Of a stretch of 42,551 bases of DNA, positions 29,101 to 35,867 are shown piece by piece (positions within the stretch are counted from its first letter, which is position 1; each line of letters starts with the position of its first letter). Below the pieces are notes generated by a model. It did not search any database. It was not told where the DNA came from and saw only the letters and a list, made by a program, of their open reading frames with translations. Location: NCBI GenBank assembly GCA_014728115.1, contig WJME01000080.1:1-42551 (forward strand), read 5' to 3'. The stretch comes from Candidatus Zhuqueibacterota bacterium. Lineage in GTDB: Bacteria > Zhuqueibacterota > Zhuqueibacteria > Residuimicrobiales > Oceaniaggregativiventaceae. The position numbers and the translations under genes were made by a program.

Positions 29101-30242
29101 ACTGGCTTGATTTTATCAGGAATCAATTTACCGTACTTTTGCTGTAAAACGATTAAATCAAAGTCTGCATCATTGCAAATAAACTCTATTCGCTTTTTAG
29201 GGCTGGCTGGATCAATGGGGACATATGCCCCACCCGCTTTTAGGATAGCCAGAATGGCTATCACCATATCAATCGACTTGTCAAAGAGTAATCCGACAGG
29301 TTTATTCCCGGAATGACCCATATTGCGTAAAAGATGAGCGAGTTGGTTTGCTTTCTTGTTCAGTTCCAAATAGGTAATTTTATCCGTGTCATGAACTATG
29401 GCTATATCATGAGGTCGAGTACAAACTATATTTTCAAATTCACGATGTAAAAATCCCGGAGGAACATTTTCCACAGGTTGGTTAAAAGAATCTAAAACGA
29501 GTTTCCGTTCAGATTCTGAAATGATTTCGATTTCATCGAGTGGAATATCAAAATTTTGAACGACCTGCTGCAAAATTAAGAGAAACTCTTGTGAGCGTTT
29601 TTTTACTTCCGCCAAACTAAAACGACGGGTATTATATGCTATATTGCCGACAATGATTTCGCTTTCTATTTGAAAAGAGAGAGCCATTTCACAGGATGCA
29701 AGCACTGAATGTTTTTCATCATATAGAGACCCATGTAATTGTTCGAGCGAAACAATATTTTTAAGAAAATCAGTGGAACTGGTCTGATCAATTAACGCGA
29801 ATATCTTTTCCAGGGGATAAAATTGATATCTGGCGGCCGAAAGGACTGCTTCCTTTACTTTAGTGATGATCGTTTTAAATGTATCCGTATCGCTCAGTAT
29901 CACTCTATAGGGTAAAAACTCGTTATTGACTTTAGAGTCTGTCCTGAAAACCGGAGAAGCAGTGATGATGTCTTTGCCAGAACAATGTTTATACAGCAAG
30001 ATTTTGTAAACCGTGAGAAGAAAAATATACAACAGGGTATGATCCGAATTGACGATTTTTAATAGTATTTCAGAAAGAGCACTAGGGACCTTGAAATTGT
30101 GAATTTGGAAATCTTTTGAATTCTGATCAGGCAATCGAGTCGATGCCAGTGAGACAAAATCAATATCTCCGGAAAGAGACTTTAACCAGTACTGGGAGGC
30201 TTTTGCGCTATTCTTTGATGCAATGGCGATGTCCAAACCCAT
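20199..30242 (-). CDS. NRPS2: three-module nonribosomal peptide synthetase ending in epimerization domain
   Basis: About 3347 residues. Domain order: C-terminal half of a condensation domain (about 1-250, no HHxxxDG), A1 (about 265-770), T1 (FFECGGHSLQA), C2 (FMDFHHLVADG), A2, T2 (FFALGGHSLKA), C3 (FLDFHHILVDG), A3, T3 (FFQLGGDSIKA) and E (PIQRWFFEQN, IHHLVVDSTSW, LEGHGREE, RTVGWFTALYP, FNYLG). By-eye binding-pocket residues: A1 D-G-T-S-V-G-E-I-T-K (no confident match), A2 D-A-E-T-I-G-V-I-S-K (Glu at 239 might favour a basic side chain), A3 D-A-I-W-L-G-G-V-F-K (close to valine codes). The E domain would make that residue D. ATG 30242 is chosen over TTG 30269 because AGAGGAA sits just upstream. 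The U32 gene ends 30 bases before it. Confidence 0.95.
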   Translation of the reverse strand: MGLDIAIASKNSAKASQYWLKSLSGDIDFVSLASTRLPDQNSKDFQIHNFKVPSALSEILLKIVNSDHTLLYIFLLTVYKILLYKHCSGKDIITASPVFRTDSKVNNEFLPYRVILSDTDTFKTIITKVKEAVLSAARYQFYPLEKIFALIDQTSSTDFLKNIVSLEQLHGSLYDEKHSVLASCEMALSFQIESEIIVGNIAYNTRRFSLAEVKKRSQEFLLILQQVVQNFDIPLDEIEIISESERKLVLDSFNQPVENVPPGFLHREFENIVCTRPHDIAIVHDTDKITYLELNKKANQLAHLLRNMGHSGNKPVGLLFDKSIDMVIAILAILKAGGAYVPIDPASPKKRIEFICNDADFDLIVLQQKYGKLIPDKIKPVNVDMIHPELKADNIAEDVRDESIANIIYTSGSTGHPKGVKVTHKGLLNFILWRINEYRFCSKDVTLQLLSVAFDGFGTNLYSSLLSGGILVLPDDQQLGNYAYLQDLVTKNRITNTSLVPTMFKAILQNTSPEIWKSLRFVVFGGEKADPDLLTLCKKINEKLLLINEYGPTENSITSTIYKDLKPQECHIIGKPIPNINVFITLQDGCLAPIDTPGEICVSGVGLAQGYLNRPELDQESFFLDRFGNRVYKTGDIGRWNKDGNIEYLGRLDDQVKIRGHRIEIKEIETCLLNQFDIDRCLVRLFVKETPVLVAYYTSRDEFETNELRESLKSFLPDYMIPAFFIRLAAFPLTINGKIDQKRLPDPSHSQKSYVAPSTKTEKQLAKIWEQTLKVSDVSSNDNFFECGGHSLQAFSMLSRVNQAFGIQISFNMFSDAPQLSMLARLIEKSKKYNPIPKAPEKEIFPLSPAQQRIFTLYQLEPSGVHYNMPVCYCIEGSLDNDECSDAVQALVNRHDMLRTYFEFDGVKPVQKILKNLKVDVARIKIDVSEKENFERDFIQPFKIDNAPLFRVTLLEIENSEKRYLFMDFHHLVADGLSIKILSQEMFQLLQGKPLDSEPARYVDYVIWQTEQDLSEHESYWQKRFSDPIPVFEIPPQYPRPSLQSFEGDHIRISIDEDLETKIKRFAQKHKLSLFRFFFSAFFLFLSKFTDQEKVIVGTPVLSRTHPDVSNTVGMFVNTLAIEMEIFQDETFTDYLDRFQEQLSSDINHQDYPFEMLVNLLELDRQLDRNPLFNIMFDYQRIDDFLTDEIFEKFKIRPELLNMNISKFDLSLTVIEDKKFEFFFEYASELYGKPFIERLAKNFTYFIEHILTDSLEKLAHIPFIHPDEKRALLDRNPQPPEEPIKTLVELFRNQVKRDPSHTALIYNGNKMSYDELDCQSDNVAEFLKIQNISTEDIIALSMTRSMDMIIGMLGILKAGAAFLPLDPNTPLKRNEFYLEKSKAKLILGNCERFSSLENLSIKEYLIQDIDLLNKRASPKSINSKPDSLAYVIFTSGSTGRPKGVMVEHRNIVSYLNAYNKEFGIKPEDRILQTSSFTFDASLEEIFGALCHGATLVLPTQSEIKSITKLVNLVNTHKITIFTGTPALISEFEKLEPLHSVRLFICGADVLRLDHIARLLSYADVYNVYGPTEATISCTYKKIDDHSRAIIPIGRPIQNSSIYILDDNKNLASLGMPGEIYIGGQGVARGYLDESDLTVQHFIKSELNSSPLYKTGDLGRWLPEGEIEFLGRKDEQCKIRGFRIELGEIETQLCGFEGINNAAVKVFNERKKDAYLCAYYSGENFSDIELQDYLAQYFPSYMIPAAFVHVDALPVNKNGKIDKNKLIEPDKEKNEKLYIAPRNEIETKLCEIWQDILQREQIGIDDNFFALGGHSLKAIQMGFKVDQALKVEISIAEILHHLTIRKLANLVEKSNSPSDLKTLGKKGSYRLSSSQTRIYAVDNIEKNSIRYHIPLAYKLFGDIDIHRLERALTLLVQRHAILRTCFHLENHIPVQKVHDNIAIEIHPEKRESLDIQNEISAFIKPFKLDSAPLFRLKLFYETSSNHYYLFLDFHHILVDGVSIDIFERELELLYQGASLPPLNIQYYDYAEWEHEFLHSKMLKKQEDFWLETLSGDIPKLDLPTDFIRPQIQSSEGAKYDIELDHELVKRVHRYARNQNTSIFNVFLAVLNILLYKYTGQNEFIVGVPFANRKRKEFQNLIGVMINTLALRNKVVPGQNCNKFVSDIQRNMERAFENQDYPFEKLVEKLELDRDTSHNPLFDIVFSAFELPNSIDKRAESSLWKEHLDFQMPLAKFDITLYALYNQKKILLGWEYCTKLFKEETIQLLAKYFIHVLKTLIDQPNQPIKDVEIISDIEKAQIHNVFNDTNGPYPFDKNCIQLFQEQAEQNADRYAVISDARKLLYAELDHYSNLLAAQLCSLGENLNIVGLYIEKSAEMIIGMLAILKAGAAYLPIDPEYPQERIEYMLRDCDCNIVLAQRSLFNQLPKDIRAIDIEECMVDHDKELSLGMNYNSESLAYIMYTSGSTGKPKGVMIDHRNIVRLVKNIDYVKFNKDTRLLQTGAPVFDATTIEVWGPLLNGGQLVLVDKTDILDVKELKVRIRTYNINTMWLTSALFNIIIDQDPDSLVGLEWLLVGGDVVSPKHVLKAKKASPNLQIINGYGPTENCVFSTTFLITEPIRNPLPIGKPINNSRAYIVDEFDHLQPIAVPGELLVGGDGVGRGYLNQPELTAEKFHKDPFLPGHRVYRTGDIAKWDRFGNIEFLGRKDNQIKLHGFRIECGEIEKAIIENTQIDQCLVMVQELSDDKILCCYYVCTQELDSVQIRTFLAQVLPDYMIPVSFMHVKEFPLTVNGKVNREALPNPTLYKNENKADELPKNNIQKELQNIWQDILHQETVSINDNFFQLGGDSIKAIQVVSKLREKGFQASVADIFQHGTIKELSDVVDFCSESLIPHYLPENNLLLPIQRWFFEQNFKYPHYFNQSIILSAKSIDYHSAKKALSALINHHDSLRMVLSLDKKSMTFQDSLDPDLKVIDKKEQPKSCSFERELNDLQADIDLFHGPLFKAAIIFCKDKDYFFLTIHHLVVDSTSWSILISDFANLYENYKANNPIQLATKTHSYGQWTKALLSEQFLKQKPYWVNVCTGPFVKLPLTNASDKNKEPLTKKIIFDQQKTAEILCSIHSAFGTNVQQILLTALGMTLFTMIGKGNILISLEGHGREELNMDLDVSRTVGWFTALYPVNIHLKDRNMEKWIIFIKDMILKIPQKGIGYGVLRYSEKMECEDRNILSVEPEISFNYLGEALPNSKVGEFEISQLDPGKQIHEKNRMPAKIEVSGVVHDSKLYMHFSSFKDQIESTFFDRFVSCYQKYLRALAEFCLNRKERTFTPGDFDKDDLSLEDLNEIMEEYN

Positions 30243-30272
30243 ATTTTTCCTCTCGAGATTTTTAATCAATGC

Positions 30273-31427
30273 TTACTTGCGCTCAAAATCGAAATTCAAG
30301 CTCAACTCAACATCATCGGATTCAATTGATTCAATGTTTAAATTTCTGTATTTGTCCTTTTCCCCATAATATTTTAAAGCTATCGTATTTAATTTTTCAG
30401 CTTGGTGAAAATCAATACTCTTTTTGGCATATTTTTCACACCATCCGCATTTTCCACACATTTCCTGACAAAACTCTGTGTTATTGAAAAACTTTTCGAC
30501 AAACCCATCCAGCTTTTTAGTGTCGATGTAAGGTTGAAAAGAGTTATAGGGGGCATAGAGTGTGATGAGTTCAAAAAGATCTCCTTCAAAATCTTTGTCA
30601 AAATATGCCCTTAATGCTTTAATAATATTGCCCTTTAAAACATTTTGTCGACCTTGAATTTTAAAATTCCGAATTCCTGATTTTTCATAAAAGTGCAAGT
30701 CTTGTGGCCGTATCCAATTTAATTTTAAAAGATTCGATATTTTTTCAGCTTTTTGCATCGAGCATCTATTAAAATAGTAATCGGTTATGGTCTGGGTATC
30801 ATTACCAGGAGTTCTATGAGCCTCATGATTATAATGAAACATTTTATAGGCACAATTCTTGAGGCAGACATTATTGATGATGATTTCTACTCCATTATTA
30901 AAAGATCCGGTGATATTTTTAAGGATCCGGAAATCACGTGTAATATCAGGGTCAACGACAATTCGAGAAGCACCCAGATTCTTATAAAACATGGCTTTGT
31001 GCACTGAAGATATCTCACAGATCGCAGATGCTTTTATGTTGAATCGATTGGGAGATTTTAAAACAAGCTCAAATAAAGGAGGAGAAGTTAAAGTCAAGTG
31101 AGTGATACCGATATCGTACAGAGTCTGCAGCAGTGCTAATATATCTTCAATCCCCTCTTCGGTAAATTCCTGATTGCCAAGACAAGCAGGATTCAGGGTA
31201 TAATTAAATTCGATCCCTTTTGACAGCCCAAATTTTACAAACTTTTCGAGTGCTTGATAATTTACCTCTGGTAAAACATCGATCACTCGGCCTGAGCTCA
31301 AAACCGACCCGACCGTTAATTGACCATAAGTCTCGATAACTTTGGAATCAGAATACTGTTGATTAAGAGCATCAAATTTTTCCAGGGTACGAGTGTTAAA
31401 GTCAGAGGGGACGCTAAAATAATTCAT
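30273..31427 (-). CDS. U32 peptidase-family Fe-S protein (possible O2-independent hydroxylase)
   Basis: 384 residues of the U32 family. Family signs: FNYTLNPACLGNQEF (about 74-88), LTLTSPPLFELVLK, the NNVCLKNCAYKMFHYNHEAHR region (186-205) and NWIRPQDLHFYEKSGIRNFKIQGR (237-260). Cys 188, 192 and 222 are candidate cluster ligands. A second group at the C-terminus (Cys 320, 324, 327, 330; CX3CX2CX2C) suggests another Fe-S site. Despite the name, studied members (UbiU/UbiV, RlhA, TrhP) are not peptidases but support O2-independent hydroxylation. Here the gene lies between NRPS1 and NRPS2, so a step on an amino acid or carrier-bound peptide is inferred. ATG 31427, with GGAGGA upstream, overlaps the NRPS1 end by 14 bases. 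The longer open frame upstream of it is not real. Confidence 0.85.
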   Translation of the reverse strand: MNYFSVPSDFNTRTLEKFDALNQQYSDSKVIETYGQLTVGSVLSSGRVIDVLPEVNYQALEKFVKFGLSKGIEFNYTLNPACLGNQEFTEEGIEDILALLQTLYDIGITHLTLTSPPLFELVLKSPNRFNIKASAICEISSVHKAMFYKNLGASRIVVDPDITRDFRILKNITGSFNNGVEIIINNVCLKNCAYKMFHYNHEAHRTPGNDTQTITDYYFNRCSMQKAEKISNLLKLNWIRPQDLHFYEKSGIRNFKIQGRQNVLKGNIIKALRAYFDKDFEGDLFELITLYAPYNSFQPYIDTKKLDGFVEKFFNNTEFCQEMCGKCGWCEKYAKKSIDFHQAEKLNTIALKYYGEKDKYRNLNIESIESDDVELSLNFDFERK

Positions 31428-34400
31428 TAAACTGATCCTCCGCGCTATTAATCCATTGATGATTGGTTGTTTCATCATTTGCGGTATGATTGACAGAAAC
31501 TGGCATTTCAATTTCGTTGATAGAGATCTCTGGATTTTCAAGAACGGATTCGAGTATATGACTATAGCACTGCAAAAGAGTTTCCATATAATTTTGAGAA
31601 TATTTTTGCGAAAAATTCGCCACAAGCGACAACTGATCTTGACCTTCGATGGCCGCAAATACCAGATCATATTTGACGGCCGTATAATCAAATGAATGGT
31701 GTTCTAACTGCAAATCACCGAGTTTTTTGTGTTCGAGATCCTTTTCAATAAATGAAAACATGACATTAAAAATGGGTGTTTGTGGCAAATTGGGTTTGAG
31801 ACCCAATTTATGAACCAAAAGATCAAACGGATAGTCCTGGTGTTCAAAAAAGGATAATGTTGATTCATGGACGGAAAATATATAGTCTTTAAATGTCTTT
31901 TCAGGATCCAACAAAGAAATCAAACAAATGGTATTATTGAAAACTCCGATCATTCCATTGAGAATGGGGTGAGGTCGTCCTGCTACCGGTGAGCCAAAGA
32001 GTATCTTTCTGTGTCCGGTAAATTTATGCAAAAGAATGTTAAACACAGCTGACAGAATCACATATAAAGTAGTCTTGTATTCATGTGCAAATTCGAGTGC
32101 ATCTTTGTAGAGCGTGGTTATAGTCCTTTCAATTGTTTTTCCTTTTGTCAAAGCGTGTTTGACAGATCTTTCTGCAGGTAAATAGAATTGCAAATTGTTG
32201 GTATCGAATTGCTCAATCCAGAATTTTTCGTGTGTTTTCATTAATGCAGACTGGACGAATTTATTTTCCCATTTTACAAAATCTTTATATTGATAATCAA
32301 TCGGAGCGAGAGCTATTTGATTATAAGATTTTTCAAGCTCTTGAAAAAATAATTTCAAGGATATGCCATCCATGATGATATGATGAAAATCCAACAGCAA
32401 ATAATACAAATCTGTTTGACGAGAAACTTTAACGAGTTTCATTCTAAACAGGGGCAAGGAATCCAATTGAAAAGGTTGAATGAATTTTTTCAGATCGGCA
32501 TGAATGGTCTCTTTATTCAATTCCACAATCTCGAGTTGAAAAGGCATCTCGGGATGAACTTTTTGGACGGGTTCAAACATCTCCATATGAAAACTGGTTC
32601 GAAGAATTTCATGGCGATTGATGATCTCTTTGATCACTTTTTCAAATCTTTCATGATCGAGATTTCCTCTAATCTGATACAAAGCAGGAATGTTATAATT
32701 TGTGGAATGGGGGTCCATTTGGTATTGAGTAAAGACACGCAATTGCGCAAGAGAGAGCGGATAAAATGGTTGTATCGGTGTCAGATCAAAAGGAATGTGA
32801 GTTTCATGCCCCACATCAGCAGATCCCACTAAACAGTGGGCGAGTTTTTCTACAGTAGGATGATCAAAAATCTTTTTTAGAGGGATCTCGGTATGAAATT
32901 CTTGACGGATAAGCGCTACCAGTTGTCCAGCTTTGAGTGAATGACCTCCCAAATTGAAAAAATGATCATTTACATCGATATCCAGATCATCTCCCAGGAT
33001 CTGTTTCCAAAGATCGATTAATTTTTTTTCTGTGTGATTCCAGGGTCGTCTTTTTTGATGCATTTTGAGCAGAGTTGGTTTGGCAAGGTTATTCCTGTCG
33101 ATTTTGCCACTCTGAGTAAGAGGGAGCTTTTTTACATGAACTTGATATCGAGGAATCATATATTCCGGAAGATGTTTTGCAAAATAGGCGTTCAAATCAT
33201 CAATTTTTGAATCTGATTCATAATATGCACAAAGGGTTGTTTCTCCTTGTTTGTTTTTCAAGGGCAAGACGACACCATTTTTTATGGCCTTGTGTTGGAC
33301 CAACAGGGTCTCAATTTCTCCCAATTCAATTCGAAATCCTCGAATTTTGAGTTGATCATCCATACGACCGAGGTATTCGATATTCCCATCTGGCAAATAC
33401 CTCGCGAGATCTCCTGTTCGATAAAATCGAAGGGAAAAGTTTGGATGAACGAAAAATTTCTCATCGGTTAATTCCGGTCGATTTAAATACCCTCTTGCAA
33501 GACCGATTCCACTGATACAAATTTCACCCGGAAAGCCCGAATTCTGAATTGAATCCATCCAATTTAAAATATATACACCAATATTAGAAATCGGTTTTCC
33601 TATGCTAATTTGATCAGAATGATTGACATTTTTATGAAAGGTTGCACAAACACTCGCTTCAGTAGGGCCGTATTCATTCACCAGCATAAGGTGGGGACAT
33701 TTCATATTGCACTTTGAAATAATATCGTTCGAAAGCTTGTCTCCTCCAACAGTTACGCTCTTTAAAGTTATTCCATCTTGCTTTTCCATCACATCCAATA
33801 CATTCCCGAACGCAGTAGGAATAATGCTCAAATGTGTAATAGCATACTTTCGAATAAGGCGTACCAAGGCAAGAGGATCCTTTTCCGCTCCATTTTCAGG
33901 CCAAACAATCGTGGCACCTGACGCCAAACCACTAAAAACAGTGCTAATAAATGCATCGAAACTATAAGAGAATAGCTGCAAAATTCGATCATTTTCTTTA
34001 AAATCATACTCTTTGATTCTCCATGAAACCGTATTGACAATACCACGATGATCAATCAAAACCCCTTTGGGAGTACCTGTTGAACCAGAGGTGTAAATAA
34101 CATAGGCTAGATCATCTTGAGATATCATGATCTCGGGCTCATGCGATACCGGATTTATCTTTTTGGATATGTCAACTATATTTATTTGAAGATCCGATTC
34201 ATTTTTAATATCGGTAATCAATAATTTAGCGCTAGCATCTTTTAATATATATTCCATTCGCCCAACAGGGGTGCGTGGATCAATGGGCAAAAAAGCAGCT
34301 CCGGCTTTCAAGACTCCCAGTATGCTGGCCAACATTTTTTCTGTTGGCTGCAAATACAACCCGATAATATCATTTTTCCCCAATTCCAATTTCCTGATAG

Positions 34401-35856
34401 AGTGAGCGATAGAATTGGCCAAGTCATTTAATTCACTATAACTCGTTTCCTTGCCATCAAACACACACACACTTTTGCTTTGTTTTTTCTTGTTGAATAG
34501 AAATAAAAGATTATTTTTATTCTCAGGCAATGGATTTGCAAGGGGCTGCATACCCAAAAAAGATAATTTGGGGTTAAAATTACCGGCAATATCAGAGATA
34601 GAGCGAGAGGGATGTTTGACTCCTTGTTCAATACAAATACAAATGTCTCGAAGCATTGCCATTATTTCAGATTCATTAAAATGACTCTTTTGGTAAGACA
34701 CTGTAAAAAAGAACTCATCATCATCATCATAATAATTATCCAGATTTAAAATGATGGGTACGGGGATAAAATCGAGATTTTGCTGCTCATAACGATAATC
34801 AGCAAACTTCCAAAACCGCATGTTAAACAAGATGTCATACAATACCGGTGTGTAACCAAATCGGTCTTCATATTCAGCGATAATGAGACCAAAAGGATAT
34901 CGCTGATGTTTATAAATCTCTTTTTGTCGCTTTGCTGAGTGCCTGCATAAATCGAGAAAGGTAAACGAGGAATCCAACTCTATAGAAAAAGGCAGGTTTG
35001 AAATAAACAAACCAAGGGTATTCTTTTCACGAGCGTTGAGTCGATTATGAACAGGGGTTCCAAAAATGACCTTTGAGGTATTGGTGGCTCGCGATAAATA
35101 GAGAAAAATACTCGATGCAAAAATTTGAAATACAGATAAATGATGAGATTGGGCAAACACTTTGATCTTTTTTAAAAACATGGGATCAAAATGATGAACA
35201 ATAGACCGGGCAGCTTTTGATACACTTTGATCATATACCTTCAGGCGATGGGTATTGGCTATCTGTTTGTATTGTTGTTGCCAGAATTGTGCATCAGACG
35301 TAAAGCGACGGGTTTTGAAATAGTTTTGTTCTCGTAAAACAAATTCTCTATATGAAGGATAATCACATTCGGGTACATCTTGCATGACAATGCGATCATA
35401 TGTCGCTTTTATCCTATTAAGCAACAATCCACCACTATGAGCGTCAACAATCAAATGATGCATACGAATTAAAAAAGCCGAACGATTCAAGTGGTCAGTA
35501 AATATGTGAATCTTGAAAAGCGGGTGACCAAAGAGTTCAAAAGGTATTTTTTTCTGCTTTTCAATGAATTCCAAGAGTTGCTCTTTCGCTTTTGAAGGGG
35601 CAAAATCAATTTCGTAAATATGCCGGTGCGGTTCAAAAGCCAAAGGAGCTTGCCGTATGGTGGTCTCTGTTCTTGAGAATCCCAGTTGCATAACCTGATT
35701 TGTTTTAACAACATGACAGATTGCTTTCTGAAGGATATCATGATCGAGACGTTTATCATATCGTACAACAGCTGAAAAAATATTGATCAAAGTATCCGGA
35801 GCAAGTTCCTCTGTCTGCCATATCACTTTTTGGGGATGGGACAATGGAAAGGCCAC
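31414..35856 (-). CDS. NRPS1: C - A - T - C nonribosomal peptide synthetase (initiation protein)
   Basis: 1480 residues. The first C domain (about 1-430; FPLSHPQKVIWQTEE) has HHLIVDA at 133-139, with Ala for the usual Gly. It precedes the first A domain, so it may be a starter condensation domain that N-acylates the first residue. The A domain (about 455-925) has YTSGSTGTPKG, EYGPTE, RTGDL and GKID motifs. Its by-eye pocket residues are D-A-S-S-T-G-E-V-C-K, which match no specificity I know. Carrier Ser is at 973 (FFNLGGHSLKA). The second C domain (about 1030-1450) has intact HHIIMDG at 1158-1164. The protein ends there, so its last C must act with A1-T1 of NRPS2. The GTG start at 35856 is supported by AGGAGA upstream. 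ABC transporter stop is 11 bases before it. Confidence 0.94.
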   Translation of the reverse strand: MAFPLSHPQKVIWQTEELAPDTLINIFSAVVRYDKRLDHDILQKAICHVVKTNQVMQLGFSRTETTIRQAPLAFEPHRHIYEIDFAPSKAKEQLLEFIEKQKKIPFELFGHPLFKIHIFTDHLNRSAFLIRMHHLIVDAHSGGLLLNRIKATYDRIVMQDVPECDYPSYREFVLREQNYFKTRRFTSDAQFWQQQYKQIANTHRLKVYDQSVSKAARSIVHHFDPMFLKKIKVFAQSHHLSVFQIFASSIFLYLSRATNTSKVIFGTPVHNRLNAREKNTLGLFISNLPFSIELDSSFTFLDLCRHSAKRQKEIYKHQRYPFGLIIAEYEDRFGYTPVLYDILFNMRFWKFADYRYEQQNLDFIPVPIILNLDNYYDDDDEFFFTVSYQKSHFNESEIMAMLRDICICIEQGVKHPSRSISDIAGNFNPKLSFLGMQPLANPLPENKNNLLFLFNKKKQSKSVCVFDGKETSYSELNDLANSIAHSIRKLELGKNDIIGLYLQPTEKMLASILGVLKAGAAFLPIDPRTPVGRMEYILKDASAKLLITDIKNESDLQINIVDISKKINPVSHEPEIMISQDDLAYVIYTSGSTGTPKGVLIDHRGIVNTVSWRIKEYDFKENDRILQLFSYSFDAFISTVFSGLASGATIVWPENGAEKDPLALVRLIRKYAITHLSIIPTAFGNVLDVMEKQDGITLKSVTVGGDKLSNDIISKCNMKCPHLMLVNEYGPTEASVCATFHKNVNHSDQISIGKPISNIGVYILNWMDSIQNSGFPGEICISGIGLARGYLNRPELTDEKFFVHPNFSLRFYRTGDLARYLPDGNIEYLGRMDDQLKIRGFRIELGEIETLLVQHKAIKNGVVLPLKNKQGETTLCAYYESDSKIDDLNAYFAKHLPEYMIPRYQVHVKKLPLTQSGKIDRNNLAKPTLLKMHQKRRPWNHTEKKLIDLWKQILGDDLDIDVNDHFFNLGGHSLKAGQLVALIRQEFHTEIPLKKIFDHPTVEKLAHCLVGSADVGHETHIPFDLTPIQPFYPLSLAQLRVFTQYQMDPHSTNYNIPALYQIRGNLDHERFEKVIKEIINRHEILRTSFHMEMFEPVQKVHPEMPFQLEIVELNKETIHADLKKFIQPFQLDSLPLFRMKLVKVSRQTDLYYLLLDFHHIIMDGISLKLFFQELEKSYNQIALAPIDYQYKDFVKWENKFVQSALMKTHEKFWIEQFDTNNLQFYLPAERSVKHALTKGKTIERTITTLYKDALEFAHEYKTTLYVILSAVFNILLHKFTGHRKILFGSPVAGRPHPILNGMIGVFNNTICLISLLDPEKTFKDYIFSVHESTLSFFEHQDYPFDLLVHKLGLKPNLPQTPIFNVMFSFIEKDLEHKKLGDLQLEHHSFDYTAVKYDLVFAAIEGQDQLSLVANFSQKYSQNYMETLLQCYSHILESVLENPEISINEIEMPVSVNHTANDETTNHQWINSAEDQFNELF

Positions 35857-35867
35857 AACAAATTCTC

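Noticed and set aside
31428..31691. N-terminal extension of the U32 gene
   Set aside because: These 88 codons overlap the NRPS1 end in another frame, are rich in basic and hydrophobic residues without family similarity, and the internal ATG 31427 has a strong ribosome binding site.
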